Assembly (NCBI GenBank): GCA_000310025.1
Contig: FN649731.1
Location: forward strand, 3,123,672 to 3,187,671
Origin: Ectocarpus siliculosus
Lineage: Eukaryota > Sar > Phaeophyceae > Ectocarpales > Ectocarpaceae
Reading direction: 5' to 3'
DNA length: 64,000 nucleotides
Shown here piece after piece: positions 33,395 to 44,584 of this stretch (position 1 is its first letter; each line of letters opens with the position of its first letter). A model generated the notes under the pieces. The model saw nothing but the letters and a program-made list of their open reading frames with translations, searched no databases and was not told the origin of the DNA. The position numbers were made by a program, and so were the translations under genes.

Positions 33395-33577
33395 CGATCG
33401 CGCGGTAGACCTCCCGTGCGTGGTGTCGAAGGTGTCGCCGCCCGACCTCGCCCTGCTTGCCCAGCCGCTGCCCTGCCGCTCCGCGTGGAGGCCCGTGTCG
33501 GCATCTTTATATGGAGAGTCGCGTGCTGGTCACTTCCCCAATGCTTGCGCCGTGTCCCGTCCCGCCCTTTTCTAAAT

Positions 33578-33840
33578 TTTTCTAAACTGCCGCCGCTACT
33601 GCGTTAGGCGGCTGCTGCTGTCCTTCCGTTGCTTCACGCGCTCTGTAGCTGTCACACGTTACCCGACTTTGCTACAGCCCCTGCGTGGACTCGATCACGG
33701 AATGACACCCCCAACTATAGACTAATAATTCCAAACACCGTGACCCTGGGTTTCCGGTAGAAAATGAAGCCAAATTCTAATTCGACTGTTACAAAATAAA
33801 CACCAGTTTATTCTATCTGCTTCGACGAACAAACCTTCCT
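33578..33840 (-). repeat. direct repeat A1 of the YR element
   Basis: 263 bp, same as 30,844-31,106. It forms the 5' end of the element in its coding direction and touches the outer 19 bp of the putative right terminal inverted repeat. Confidence 0.88.
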
Positions 33841-33867
33841 GAATAAAACGACCCTATTATATTATAA

Positions 33868-34087
33868 CACACAACAGTGCGGTTATGTTGTTGTCGATGT
33901 CGCTATGTACGTCACGCTCGTCGGTGCTACTGCTGTACTACTGTACTGATGTACGCACACAAATCAAATCGACACGATCCAGCGATCCAGCGCGCTTGTA
34001 CGTTGGCCAAAGCTGCCGGTTCGAAGACCAAAGAACCGGTTCAAAGGCCGTTTGGTGTTGGTTCGGCAATTGGTGCATCATGCCGTG
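33868..34087. repeat. displaced right end of unit B
   Basis: cacacaacagtgcgg through gtgcatcatgccgtg matches 44,371-44,584 that follows the GA tract in unit C. This shows the 11.8 kb before it is an insertion into unit B. Confidence 0.88.
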
Positions 34088-34320
34088 CACAGGTGGAGGT
34101 CGACCCCCCTTCCCCAAAATGTCGGATGCCCTCGCCCCCTTGTGGAGGCCTTGACAAGGTCGAACACCTTGGAGAAGACAACCAAGGCCTAAAAAAAACA
34201 TGATTTCTCCCGTTTCAAGGCCTTGGTTGTCTTCTCCAAGGTGTTCGACCTTGTCAAGGCCTCCACAAGAGGGCGAGGGCATCCGACATTGTGGAGAAGG
34301 GGGGTGGGCGTCCACCTGTG
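34088..34320. mobile_element. 233-bp foldback (MITE-like) element
   Basis: Two 103-bp arms (34,088-34,190 and 34,218-34,320) are inverted repeats with about half a dozen mismatches, around a 27-base loop beginning with an A8 run. The ends are CACAGGTGGA and TCCACCTGTG. There is no coding capacity. It sits at the B/C boundary where the C/D boundary has unrelated sequence, so it is an insertion there. I see no definite target duplication. Confidence 0.8.
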
Positions 34321-37300
34321 TAGTGCCGTAGGATATGCATATCAGTAGTGCCGTCCATCAGCACCGCCGATCGTTGACTCGTTCCCTGTCTACAGCCTGT
34401 CTTCTGTCGTCATGTCGTCTGTATCGCCCGACGGCTTTCACCAGCCAGCAACCACCTCGCTAACGTCGTGGTTGTTCTCTCATTTTGGACTGGCGAAGAG
34501 TTGGGACTCTGGCCGAAGCCGTTGTTCATGAATTTATTATTGAATAACCAGACGCTAACCAACGCACAGCAACAAGAGAGGCTACCATACTGGTTCAGTA
34601 GCACTGTGCATCACTCATCAATGTATCCCTGCTGTTGGAGGTAGTTCTTGTTGATGTGGCTGAAAGGACTGCTGCGCAGACAGAAGAGATGCGCTTTCTT
34701 GGCCGTTCGTTGGGATTTCGCGGACATGTACAGCAGCAGGACGGCAAGGGATCTTCATCTCATTGCACGCATCACAAGCGCGGACCTGTGGCATTACACA
34801 CCTATAGAGTACAGCCCCGAGTCGTATTCTACTATTCTTCCTGCTGTTGTTGTTTATGGTGGTGTGGTGCGGCATGACTGCGCAGGGTGAAAGCGAGAGC
34901 CAGACGCTTTTTTACGCCGTTGGGAAGTATGCACTGGCGGCGACGACATCGCATCTTTACACGACACAGCAAGCGCGGATCTCATCGATCTCATGGCAGC
35001 ACCGCCTCACCCTACATACTTGCTGCTACAATCACCGCTGTTGCTGCTGCCCTTGACTACTGCTGACCTTCCTTGCTTTTGCGAGGGGCGGTGTACTTGC
35101 GGATACGCATGTAGATAGATCTACATGACTGTCAGTGTTTCTCAACGACTGGCTTCTTGGAATGAACGTGTTGCGGCAGCCAGGAGAAGCGTGGAGCAGA
35201 CAATAGGCGGCCATCACGCTACAAGCATAGGGTTCGAGCTCGGCCTACCATGTGGGTGTAGTCGACGGCGCCGTACAATCGACGGACTTGGGTTACAACC
35301 CAAATTCCTGCATTCAGTACCCCTCTGTATGCTAGTAGCCGGGTTTGGTTCCCGGCTGGTGTTCTGAGGAAAGACAAATACAACGTTTGGACGAAAAACG
35401 CGGGCCGTGTCATCACAGCGCATGTAGCCGTTTGGGAGAAGAAGCACACATACATTTGCTCAGGATGAAACTTCTCTCCTCCATGACTGACTCTGAAACC
35501 GAGAATGATTCCGAGCAAGTTGGCGTCAGCACCAGTTGAGATCGCGTAGGATAAAGGCCACACAGGAGTCCATGCTTCCCTCAATCTCGCATTTGTTTTT
35601 CGGGGCTCGCCTGTATTCATCTATCGCAAGAAGGACCCAACCGTCCTTTCTCTTTATCGAACATGAAGTCGAGTTTTTGTGTACCCACCAGCTGACCGTG
35701 TTGCCGTTCGTTGGCACGATTCGAGCCTCTCTTTATCGTGGTGCGAACACCGTAACAATGGACGATGACGCCCTCTAGCTGAATCGTCCTCTTGTTCTCC
35801 CGTGTGGTGCATAGAAGCGCGTAAGGACATCAAGTGGGAGCATTCCACACATCACGGCGACGAAAAATGCGCTCGAACCGCACGGCGACTCATGGAAGAA
35901 CGCTGCAGAACAACATCGGCACCCGGTGGGTACTTGTAGAGGTGTGCTCAACAATCTGTCGCAACACGTGCCGGACAAGCGTCGAGAATTCGTTTCGTTG
36001 CAGCGAGCGCGAGCGACAGACACAACATGAGTGATTCCTCAAGGGGAACACCGTCCACCATTGGGCAGCGCGTGGTACTGACACCCTCGGCGATTGTTGC
36101 ACTCTAGAAAAATATTCCAACCGTCGGGGATCGGGTGCAGAATGCGCCACGACCTAAGAAGTTGGTCAATAGTTAGTTTGAACTTGAGGGTATATTTTTG
36201 GGTCCCACTCAAACCTAAAGCCTAATTAATCTCTGTTTATTTCCTCACGGACGAAATAGGCCGCGAGGGTTGCCCTGTCTTTGTACTCGACAGAGTACAG
36301 ATCTCCGGGATCTCCGGTGGTCTCGCGGTTGTTTGTGTATGGGTGTGGTGGACTTGATGCGCGAGTTTCCGCTTGGCCTCGCCCCTGTCTCTCTCTCATT
36401 GCACTGGTTACAAAAATAGATCGAGTCACTCCGCCGTACAGAAACACTCTCGACCAGAGCCCGCGAGCGCGACAACGAAACGCGCTGACACGTCAATCAT
36501 GCCCAACTTCAGTATCTGTCTGTATCTGTCCGTATCTATAAAAATGCGGGGAGAGAACAATTAGGGAATTACATTATCATGCTACCTCTTTCAAATACAA
36601 GTAGCGCAGGACAAAAACACACCTCCCCCCACAAATTTCTGCAAGGACCAGCTGAGTAGGCATCATCTGTTGAGAGTAAAGGTTCATCCAGATAGAAGCC
36701 GTGCGTTGGCAAAATCATAAAGACACCACACTACGCTAAACAGGGTTGAACGAAGAGTATGAGCAACCGCGAAATGGTCAAGGACAACTACCCCCTATAT
36801 TCTACCCTGCCCGGGCTGTCTTTGCCTCAAAATACAAACGGCTCTGACAAGCGCCGCCACCACGGCAGCATTAACGGTATGTTGCAACATAAATCCTGCT
36901 GCCTTCCGATTGATTTCGACGCTCGATGTGGTTCATGCTTTACACAGTATCCACACAAACATCGAGCGGGTTCACCAAACGTAACACCAATCCCCACACC
37001 CGCAACAAACGACGACTAAGAACGGCAATAACCTCCCCCCTCTTCTTCAATGTACTCCTATATGTACGGAGGTGGGATCAGTCTAGTTCCAAGCACACCG
37101 TTACAAATCGGCATCATCGAGATAACATATTTGAATCTTTTCACCGGACCGGTTTTCCATTGTTCATTCTCGTGGCGTGTGCGATGTTTGAAAAAGAACC
37201 CCCAATCCATGCCCTCCGGTGCGTTGTGGCCCTCAGAGAAACCAACCACAAGAGACACACGAAATTACATTCCTGTGATGTACAGGGCTACACGGTCTAC

Positions 37301-37770
37301 AGACATGGAGGTGGGAACCGAGCGTATTCTACCAGACAGAGGTGATCGCTGTAGGGTATGCGTTGCTGCGCAGAATGTAGAGTGCCCAGGAACAACAACA
37401 GTCGGTACATCTTGGTTCGCTTGGCATGACTACGTGTCTACCCTGGGTAAACTCTTCTGCCCCCCTGCAAACGCCTCTGCCCCACCAAATGTGTACGGCA
37501 AACGCCTCGAAGACTCGGTGCCAGGAAATCGATCTATTCCCAACACCCAGCTACCCTAGATGCCATCCACGAGGTTCGCACTGATGGACTCCCAAGCATG
37601 TAAAATTGCTTTGGAGCAGGTCGTGTCACGAAACGAAGGAGTCACAAAATGGGGGGGGGTCACTACCTCGACACGCTTGGGCATCCTGGCTTTCTCACTG
37701 AAAGTGGGCTTGTCTTGCCTAGAGGGAAAACAAAATACATTACACACACATCTGCCTTCCTTACCAAACG

Positions 37771-40169
37771 TCATTTTCTACCTTGCCGAAAACAGGACCC
37801 GCATGACTGGAGGAAAGCATCGACAGCTGTCACACACAGCAGACTACGCCGTTCACGATCCACACTTCGCAAGGCGACCGGCCACACGACCGGCCACATG
37901 ACTTCGGAGATGGGCTGGTTGAAGGAGTCTCCAAACGATAGCTTCTGCAGGGAGGTCGGCCACACGACGTCGGCGATGGGCTGGTTGAAGCGATATCCAA
38001 ACGACACCTGTTGCAGGGAACCCGGCCACACGGTTCCGACGATGGGTTGGTCGAATAGGGTCCCAAACGACACCTGTTGCAGGGAAGCCGGCCACACGGT
38101 TCCGACGATGGGTTGGTCGAAGTTGTTCCCAAACGACACCTGTTGCAGGGAGGTCGGCCACACGACTTCGGCAACAGGCTGGTTGAAGCGATATCCGAAT
38201 GACACGTGTTGCAGGGAAGCCGGCCACACGGTTCCGACGATGGGTTGGTCGAAGTTGTCCCCAAAGGCTAGTTGCTGCAGGGAGGTCGGCCACACGGTAC
38301 CGACGATGGGATGGTTGAAGGAGTCTCCAAACGATAGCTGCTCCAGAGAGGGCGGCCACACGACTTTGGTAATGGACTGGTTGAATTGAGCTCCGTGCCC
38401 ACTGAAGGTTTCAGAACGAAACGATAGCTTCCGCAGTGAGACCGGCCAGACGACTTTGGCGATGGGCTGGTTGAATTGGAACCAAACGACAGCTGCTGCA
38501 GGGAGGCCGGCCACACGACTCCGGCGATGGGCTGGTTGAAGCGCACTCCAAACCACACCTGTTTCAGGGAGATCGGCCACACGACTTCGGTGATGGGTTG
38601 GTTGAATGTAAACCCAAAGGATACCTGCTGCAGGGAGGCCGGCCACACGACTTTCGCGATGGGCTGGTTGAAGGAACGTCCAAACCACACCTGCTTCAAG
38701 GACACCGGCCACGCAACTTCGCCGATGGGGTGGTTGAAGTCAACCCCACACAGCTGCTGCAGGGAGGCCGGCCACCCGACTTCGGCCATGGGCTGGTTGA
38801 AGGAAAAACCAAACGATAGCTGCTGCAGGGAGGCCGGCCACACGGTTCCGACGATGGGCTGGTTGAAGGAAGCACCAAACGACAGCTGCTGCAGGGAGGC
38901 CGGCCACACGACTTCCGAGATGGGCTGGTTGAAATTACCCCACGATCGACGCCGCATGTTGGGCACCCGCCGGACTTGGGCGATGGAGTGGTTGAAATTA
39001 TCCCCAAAGGAAAGCTGCTGCAGGGAGGCCGGCCACACTACTTTGGCGATTGGCTGGTTGAATTTGTTCCCGAATGACAACTGCTGCAGGGAGGCCGGCC
39101 ACACGACTTCATCAATGGGCTGGTTGAATTCAAACCCAAACGATAGCATTTGCAGGAAGACCGGCCACACGACTTCATCAATGGGCTGGTTGAATCTATC
39201 CCGCATCGAACCTATGCCTGACTGCACGGCCCCCACGCTGGGCTGGTTGAATTGACAACCAAACAATAGCTGCTTTAGCGAGACCGGCCACACGAGTTTA
39301 GCGATGGGCTGGTTGAAGCGAATTCCAAAGGATAGCTGCTGCAGGGAGGCCGGCCACACGACTTCGACAATCGACTGGTTGAATGCATCCCCAAACGATA
39401 GTTGTTGCAGGGAGGCCGGCCACACGATGTCGGCTATGGGCTGGTTGAAATATTGCCCGAAACACACGTTCTGCAGGGAAGCCGGCCACACGACTCCGAC
39501 GATCGGCTGCTTGAATGCATCCCCAAACGATAGCTGTTGCAGGGAGGCCGGCCACACGATGTCGGCTATGGGCTGGTTGAAAGAATGCCCGAAAGACACG
39601 TTCTGCAGGTAGGCCGGCCACACGATGTCGGCTATGGGCTGGTTGAAGCGATATCCAAACGACACCTGTTGCAGGGAAGCCGGCCACACGACTTCGGCAA
39701 TGGGTTGGTTGAAATAATCCCCGAACGACAGCTGCTGCAGCGAGGCCGGCCATGTCACCGTCTTTACCGGCGTATCCGAAGTTATTACCAGCCGTCGGAG
39801 CCTTGGAGGCCAAGCCAGAGGTTGCAGGCTTTCTGCCGATGAATTCCCTTGCAGTCGCCGACTTTCTGACCCTGACTGTGGCTCAATGGCAGAGTTCTGC
39901 AGCAGAGGCTCCATCGGCAGTGCCCACGTCAAGCCAAAAGCCTGCACAGACGGCACGCGACTCGAGATCCAACTCTCTCGACCTCGCTTGTTGGTCGTTG
40001 TGTATGGTTCGCGAGGAGACCACAAGCTAGGAGGTGTGCCTGAGGTGACGTACACGTCCAAAGTCGGGACACTTCGGCACGCCCCACAAAATGCCAGCGA
40101 CACCAGTTGTAGCTCCAGGGTAGACGCAATCCAACGGTTCTGCTGTCGTCCATCGCAAGCCTGGTTCAA
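37771..40169 (-). pseudogene. FNIP-repeat gene, unit C copy, frameshifted (about 29 repeats)
   Basis: The 5' part (40,169 to about 38,478) encodes the N-terminal region and about 20 repeats. The 3' part (about 38,478-37,771) continues in another frame with about 8 repeats. The switch is a 1-nt loss at about 38,474-38,480 (tgaattggaaccaaac where B has tgaagtgcaaaccaaac), inside the hypervariable tract of that repeat. A 4-nt insertion at the 3' end (cacacacagcag) removes the stop used in A and B and adds about 20 residues. The array is longer than in A or B, with an extra two-repeat block (QNVSFGHS and QNVCFGQY units, about 39,430-39,620). It may be a real pseudogene, or the 1-nt loss may be an assembly error. 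Confidence 0.7.
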
Positions 40170-41373
40170 TGCGACAGTGAAGGCATCCAGGCACTTGCTC
40201 CTTCCTGAGATACCGAATGGCAGATACAGGAACGCAAACGAAGGGCGTTGTGAGCCTTAGAGGTTTCTTGATTCTGGTTTCCGGGCTGGTCGGTACCAAG
40301 AAGAGCACGGCCCCCGGAAAACTGCAGACAGCAGCCCTTGGTCATCAAACGCAGCCGTGCCCTGGGGTCACCTGTCTTACTTCTTCATACCCGACACCCT
40401 TCCTTTGAACGCTAGTTTGGGCGAGGAAACGTTCCATTCGGCAGAGGCCGCTGAAAGACTCATGAAGTGACTTTTTGCAAGAAAATGGAGCGAGCGCTAT
40501 TATGTAGACAAATACGTCGAAACCACACTCTTGAAACAGAACCCAACAGTCTAAGCCAACCAAGCTCTTCGGCACCATTTCCGGCGACGATGGGTAAGCA
40601 GGTGCATCCCCGAAACTTGGCTATCAACCCAATCACTCCGCGTTCATATGCCTCGATCGTCAAGGATGACCTCCTTCCCAAACATCGAGGACTTGTTGAT
40701 CCAAACTGGTTGGCAAGGGCCATTTCTCGAGGCAAAACAGGGACAAATACAGTTGTTTCCGCGGGGTTGGCGTCCAATTCTCGGGCGAAAAGTCAAGTTC
40801 CGATGCATCAGCTCTGCCTCTAGCAAGAAAACAATTCGTGCGATTCGCCTTGATTGCAATGCCGGCCAGAATCAAGACGTTTCCCTGCCCCTGATAGCTG
40901 TTCCAGTTCGTCGCAGACTCCGAACGATAGCGCAGCTATTGAGCTCTACGAGGCGCATGGCAACTCCATTGCTCTTGCGTCGTGATGGATGACCAATATT
41001 AGCCTCCATGGAAAAAAGAAAAATGACAGTATTTTTGTGTATTGTAGAGTTGCCGCAGCGGGTTCGGGGGGCGATGGGCGGGATGTAGATGACGTGTTAT
41101 ATTTGGGCATCGACCGGTACAACTCCGCAAGACGTGTACAGTACGTTCCCTGGACAGGCGTGGTTGAGACTGGACGGAAGAGTCTAGCCCCCGAATGCGA
41201 GTACCTGAAGACACGAAACCCACGAACACCACTAAATACCAGGTGCGCTTGCGTGTGTGTGTCGGGTAATGATCACCCTCTTGTGAACAATGTGGGAAAC
41301 GCGTGGTTTCAAGCATCAAAGGGAGGTAGCCCACTGGTTGGTGTCGCCAAAGATCAGGAACAGCACCACCAGC

Positions 41374-41637
41374 ATGAACGAGAACGAACATTCAACGCCC
41401 CATATACACATGCGCCCTCTAAGGGCACGCTTCAGACAGCCTGTGGATCGAGTACAGGAATGTTTGGGGCCCCTCGTAACTACCTTGTGCCGCGGGCAGC
41501 TGCCGCGTCTATTTAGACGCTGGAGGACAAGGGGTAAATCTTCAGTGCTTCACTTTCTTACCTACAGCCGACAACACCTCTCTCCATTCCTGTTCCAGTC
41601 GGCCAGTGCCGCGCTACGAAGACTTGGCGCCTCTTGA
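41374..41637 (+). CDS. 87-codon ORF of unknown function, unit C copy
   Basis: Same ATG (MNENEHSTPH) and end (LRRLGAS) as in A and B. In this unit the frame is also open upstream of the ATG because of the unit-specific 60-bp segment. No domain recognised. Confidence 0.25.
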   Translation: MNENEHSTPHIHMRPLRARFRQPVDRVQECLGPLVTTLCRGQLPRLFRRWRTRGKSSVLHFLTYSRQHLSPFLFQSASAALRRLGAS

Positions 41638-43059
41638 CTATTCCCGCGTGTTCCGGATACCGTACAATAGTGGCGTGGGAAATGGACCCTTCCCATCCAC
41701 TACAGGAGAGATCACTGGAAACTTGTAGTGGTTTGATTTGCGGGCCCTGTCATTGTTTTGTGACCAAATGGTTTACACACCACTTTTGTACGCGCTCCTA
41801 GAACACGACTGCCGAAAGTTGCTACACACCCGCATTTTGGAAAGCTTTGCATGTCCTCTTTGCAATGCCAGCCATTGGGGAGTTGGCCCTCCTCTTGCTG
41901 CGACCAATTGAGCTTTTCCACATCGACCCATTGATGCTATTTCAATATCATGGAGGTGGTAGGAATGCCTGCCATTTGTTTTCCCTGAATAGCAAGTTCG
42001 TTTTGACGGTCCCTGCTCTTCCGTTGAAGCCCTAAGCTAACTCAACTCCTCTCACCTTCGGTATTCATGGCAACCGTAGGTTGAAGTGGTGTGGGCGCGC
42101 TTGCGAGGGTCAGTGAATGCCTAGGAGCACACCGTGAAGCCCCGTCAAAGGTCGGTCGGATCTGTCAATCCGCCGGCCCGCCAGAATGTGAGGCAGGTGA
42201 AGGTACACTGTGTACGCGTTGGATGCCGCGTCTGTCAATCTCTGTTTCAGAATCTGTGCGCGGTTCAGGGCGGGGGCATGGAAAAGAAAAGACATTATTC
42301 TATAGAAACTGTCGAATTTGGCTCAAATATTGAATGATTGCACGCACGATGTGTTGGATGCCTCGTCCGTGCTTCAGAGATCTGTGTGCAATACACAGCA
42401 AGGCTTAGACAGTAACCTTCATTTCCCGCCTGTAAAATCGAATCCGGCCTAAATTCGCAAGGCCCTATTATACAGCACGTCGGGGAGACGTTCATGTTTA
42501 GCAAAGTGTAAGAAATACCGCCAAAATTTGTCTCGAGCGAGCCTGAAGAGACCTCGGAGGCAGCCACTGGCCACCACAAATACACCCGTCAAGTGACACA
42601 CGAAAACGGTGACGGGGACTGGGCGTCCGCATATCAGCGGTCTCCATTCTACTTGGCGCCTGTTTGGCGTCTTGTCTACTACCTTGTAGGAATTGTGGCA
42701 ACCACGCCACTTTTGAGGTACCGAATTTAGAACGCCAATCCACGTTGCGGGGAGCTGCAACTGGTGTATGTCACACGTCTACGGCAGGTGGGACCAGCAC
42801 TTCACGCTGGTCTGTGAATATAATTTTGCAACCGAAAAAATATACCGTCGTTAACGAAGCACACAGCCGCACAAACCGACAGCTCAGAAACAGCTGGGGG
42901 GAGAGTGTCAATCAACCATTCCTCATTGAGTGCCGCGGGTCCGAGTGTATGTCCCTCCTGTATATCTCCACGCCCTTCCTCACACCAGACCACTTCAAGA
43001 ATCTTGACGTTGCTCTGGCAACATTGCGCCTGCTGGTACAACACAGCAGCATTCGTATA

Positions 43060-43308
43060 TTACTGAATTGACGACACAACGGCGCCATCATCAATCATCT
43101 CCACACAACAAACACATCGTAGCACGACGTGGAAGTTCTTTACAAAGAACCATCTTCCTTTTTCGATAGAGACCGCGGATTCTTTCTGATCGGCAAATCT
43201 GTACGCGAAGTTGTTTCTTTTCGGGCCGCGACGATGCCTCAGCCCTTGTATTTCCTTTCCTTCATCGAGGTGGGCCTTGTTGACGGAATCGGTGTCCAAC
43301 GGCACCAC
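43060..43308 (-). CDS. unknown ORF, unit C copy (shortened start)
   Basis: Matches unit B at 20,765-21,055 through GKEIQGLRHRRGPKRNNFAY and GRWFFVKNFHVVLRC. A change upstream (gtccaacggcaccactcat) alters the N-terminal part. Possible exon; family unknown. Confidence 0.3.
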   Translation of the reverse strand: MVPLDTDSVNKAHLDEGKEIQGLRHRRGPKRNNFAYRFADQKESAVSIEKGRWFFVKNFHVVLRCVCCVEMIDDGAVVSSIQ

Positions 43309-43423
43309 TCATACAGTTTGAACCCCCGGAGGAATGAGACATCAACCATTCTCTCCGCTCAAGCTATAATCACAAAATGATTGTCCGACCTATCATCGTT
43401 CGTCACTCGTACGCACAACGCGC

Positions 43424-43750
43424 TCAATGGATAACAGAGACATGTCGGAGGAGTAACGTCGGTAGAGGTTGAGGGACAAAGAGGCTCGTGAAGCGTGCGG
43501 CCCTCCTCCGCGTCCAAAAAGGGTTTTTCATGTTTTCGCGGGCGAACCCAACGTACAGTCTCTCGAAAAACGCTTTGGTCCCGGTACATGAAAACATTTT
43601 GCCGTGTTTGCGTGTTTCGGAAATGACCCGCGCCGAGGAATACGTGTGCTCGACGATGAGGTTGTTCGCTTTGAACGATTCGAATGTGTCATTGTGCCCA
43701 CCGTCAAGCAGCCCCGGGCTGGCTGCAGCTAGCGTAGAGCCGAGTAACAT
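43424..43750 (-). CDS. 108-codon ORF of unknown function, unit C copy
   Basis: An ATG-initiated frame matching unit A (9925-10,251) with about four replacements and several silent changes. Across the A-run that shifted unit B, the sequence here differs (gaaaacattttg) but keeps length and frame. This is the best of the unit's small ORFs for a real coding exon. Confidence 0.38.
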   Translation of the reverse strand: MLLGSTLAAASPGLLDGGHNDTFESFKANNLIVEHTYSSARVISETRKHGKMFSCTGTKAFFERLYVGFARENMKNPFWTRRRAARFTSLFVPQPLPTLLLRHVSVIH

Positions 43751-44296
43751 GTTAAAGTTGGAAGGTTTTCATATGGCAACAGCAATGTAGGCGTCCAGAT
43801 GAAGGCGTCATCATCTTTTCGCTTGAATATCGTTGCTACTTGCCGCTACCGAGAATGAAAATAGGATGAGGTTTGCGCTGTTGTACGCACGCCCACATGA
43901 ACGGCCCGAGCCTACGAAACACCTCCTATTCAGCTTGAAATAATCTTGGTCTCTTACGCGTTATGGATGCGCAAAGGATGAGGCGTGTGTGTGCGCGTGG
44001 TGTGGCATCTTCCTCGCCATAATTCTCTCTCCAACAGTCCGTCGCGAGCCTCACTCACCGAAATGGTGGCCCCCAGAAATCGTTGTTGGTGATGATGCAA
44101 CACGGGTGGTGTAGATTATGTCCAATAGGCAGGTGTGTAGTGGAGTCACGCACGGATGACGGAGATCCCGAGGACGCGTTCGGATGAGAGTGCGGTGTGA
44201 TTGATGTGGTCAACTGTCAAGTTGGGGGGTTGGTGACGTTGCCCCGAATGGACATTGATGAGCTGATGGGTTGTGCCGAACGGCGTAGACTAGTTG

Positions 44297-44302
44297 TAGA
44301 GA

Positions 44303-44366
<64 letters not shown>
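44297..44366. repeat. (GA)n microsatellite, unit C
   Basis: About 70 bp of GA repeats interrupted by two GAC triplets. Unit A has an assembly gap at this point, and in unit B the 11.8-kb insertion starts at its right edge. Confidence 0.95.
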
Positions 44367-44371
<5 letters not shown>

Positions 44372-44584
44372 ACACAACAGTGCGGTTATGCTGTCGTCGA
44401 TGTCGCTATGTACGTCACGCTCGTCGGTGCTACTGCTGTACTTGTGTACTCCTGTATGCACACAAATCAAATCGACACGATCCAGCGATCCAGCACGCGT
44501 GTACGTTGGCCAAAGCTGCCGGTTCGAAGAGAACCGGTTCAAAGGCCGTTTGGTGTTGGTTCGGCAATTGGTGCATCATGCCGT

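Larger units (their letters stand above)
30753..33840 (-). mobile_element. tyrosine-recombinase element with split direct repeats
   Basis: In the minus direction the order is: repeat A1 (33,840-33,578, 263 bp), gag-like segments, tyrosine recombinase, short repeat B1 (31,345-31,322, 24 bp), A2 (31,106-30,844, 263 bp, identical to A1 by eye), B2 (30,776-30,753, 24 bp). A1-ORFs-B1-A2-B2 is the split-direct-repeat layout of PAT/Ngaro-type YR retrotransposons. It differs from the textbook form in that B1 and B2 do not abut A2 (gaps of about 215 and 67 bp), and no reverse transcriptase, RNase H or methyltransferase is visible, so it would be non-autonomous. A Crypton-like DNA element is the alternative, but 263-bp direct repeats argue against that. 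Confidence 0.6.
22037..33858. mobile_element. 11.8-kb insertion with short terminal inverted repeats
   Basis: Unit C passes directly from the GA tract to cacacaacagtgcgg, whereas unit B has 11.8 kb between these points. The left end AATAAGGTCATTTTAATCA (22,037-22,055) pairs as an inverted repeat with 33,840-33,858, with 16 of 19 positions matching. Both ends also carry ttccaaatatttgga motifs just inside (22,056-22,200 and 30,708-30,750), the right set being separated from the terminal 19 bp by the tyrosine-recombinase element. I infer a TIR element into whose right terminal repeat another element inserted. I see no transposase in it and no clean target duplication, because the flanks are AT-rich. 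Confidence 0.4.
34321..44584. repeat. tandem segmental-duplication unit C
   Basis: The most compact complete unit, without large insertions. It shares every landmark with A and B. It has a small deletion near 41,930 relative to A (about 55 bp) and about 60 extra bp at 41,297-41,360 relative to A and B. It serves as the empty site for the solo LTR, the pogo element, the 1.48-kb insertion and the 11.8-kb insertion. Confidence 0.9.

Noticed and set aside
34618-34875. CDACNEMKIPC resembling the start of a fungal Zn2Cys6 cluster
   Set aside because: Only three of six cysteines are present and the spacing fails; the frame is lost in unit D.
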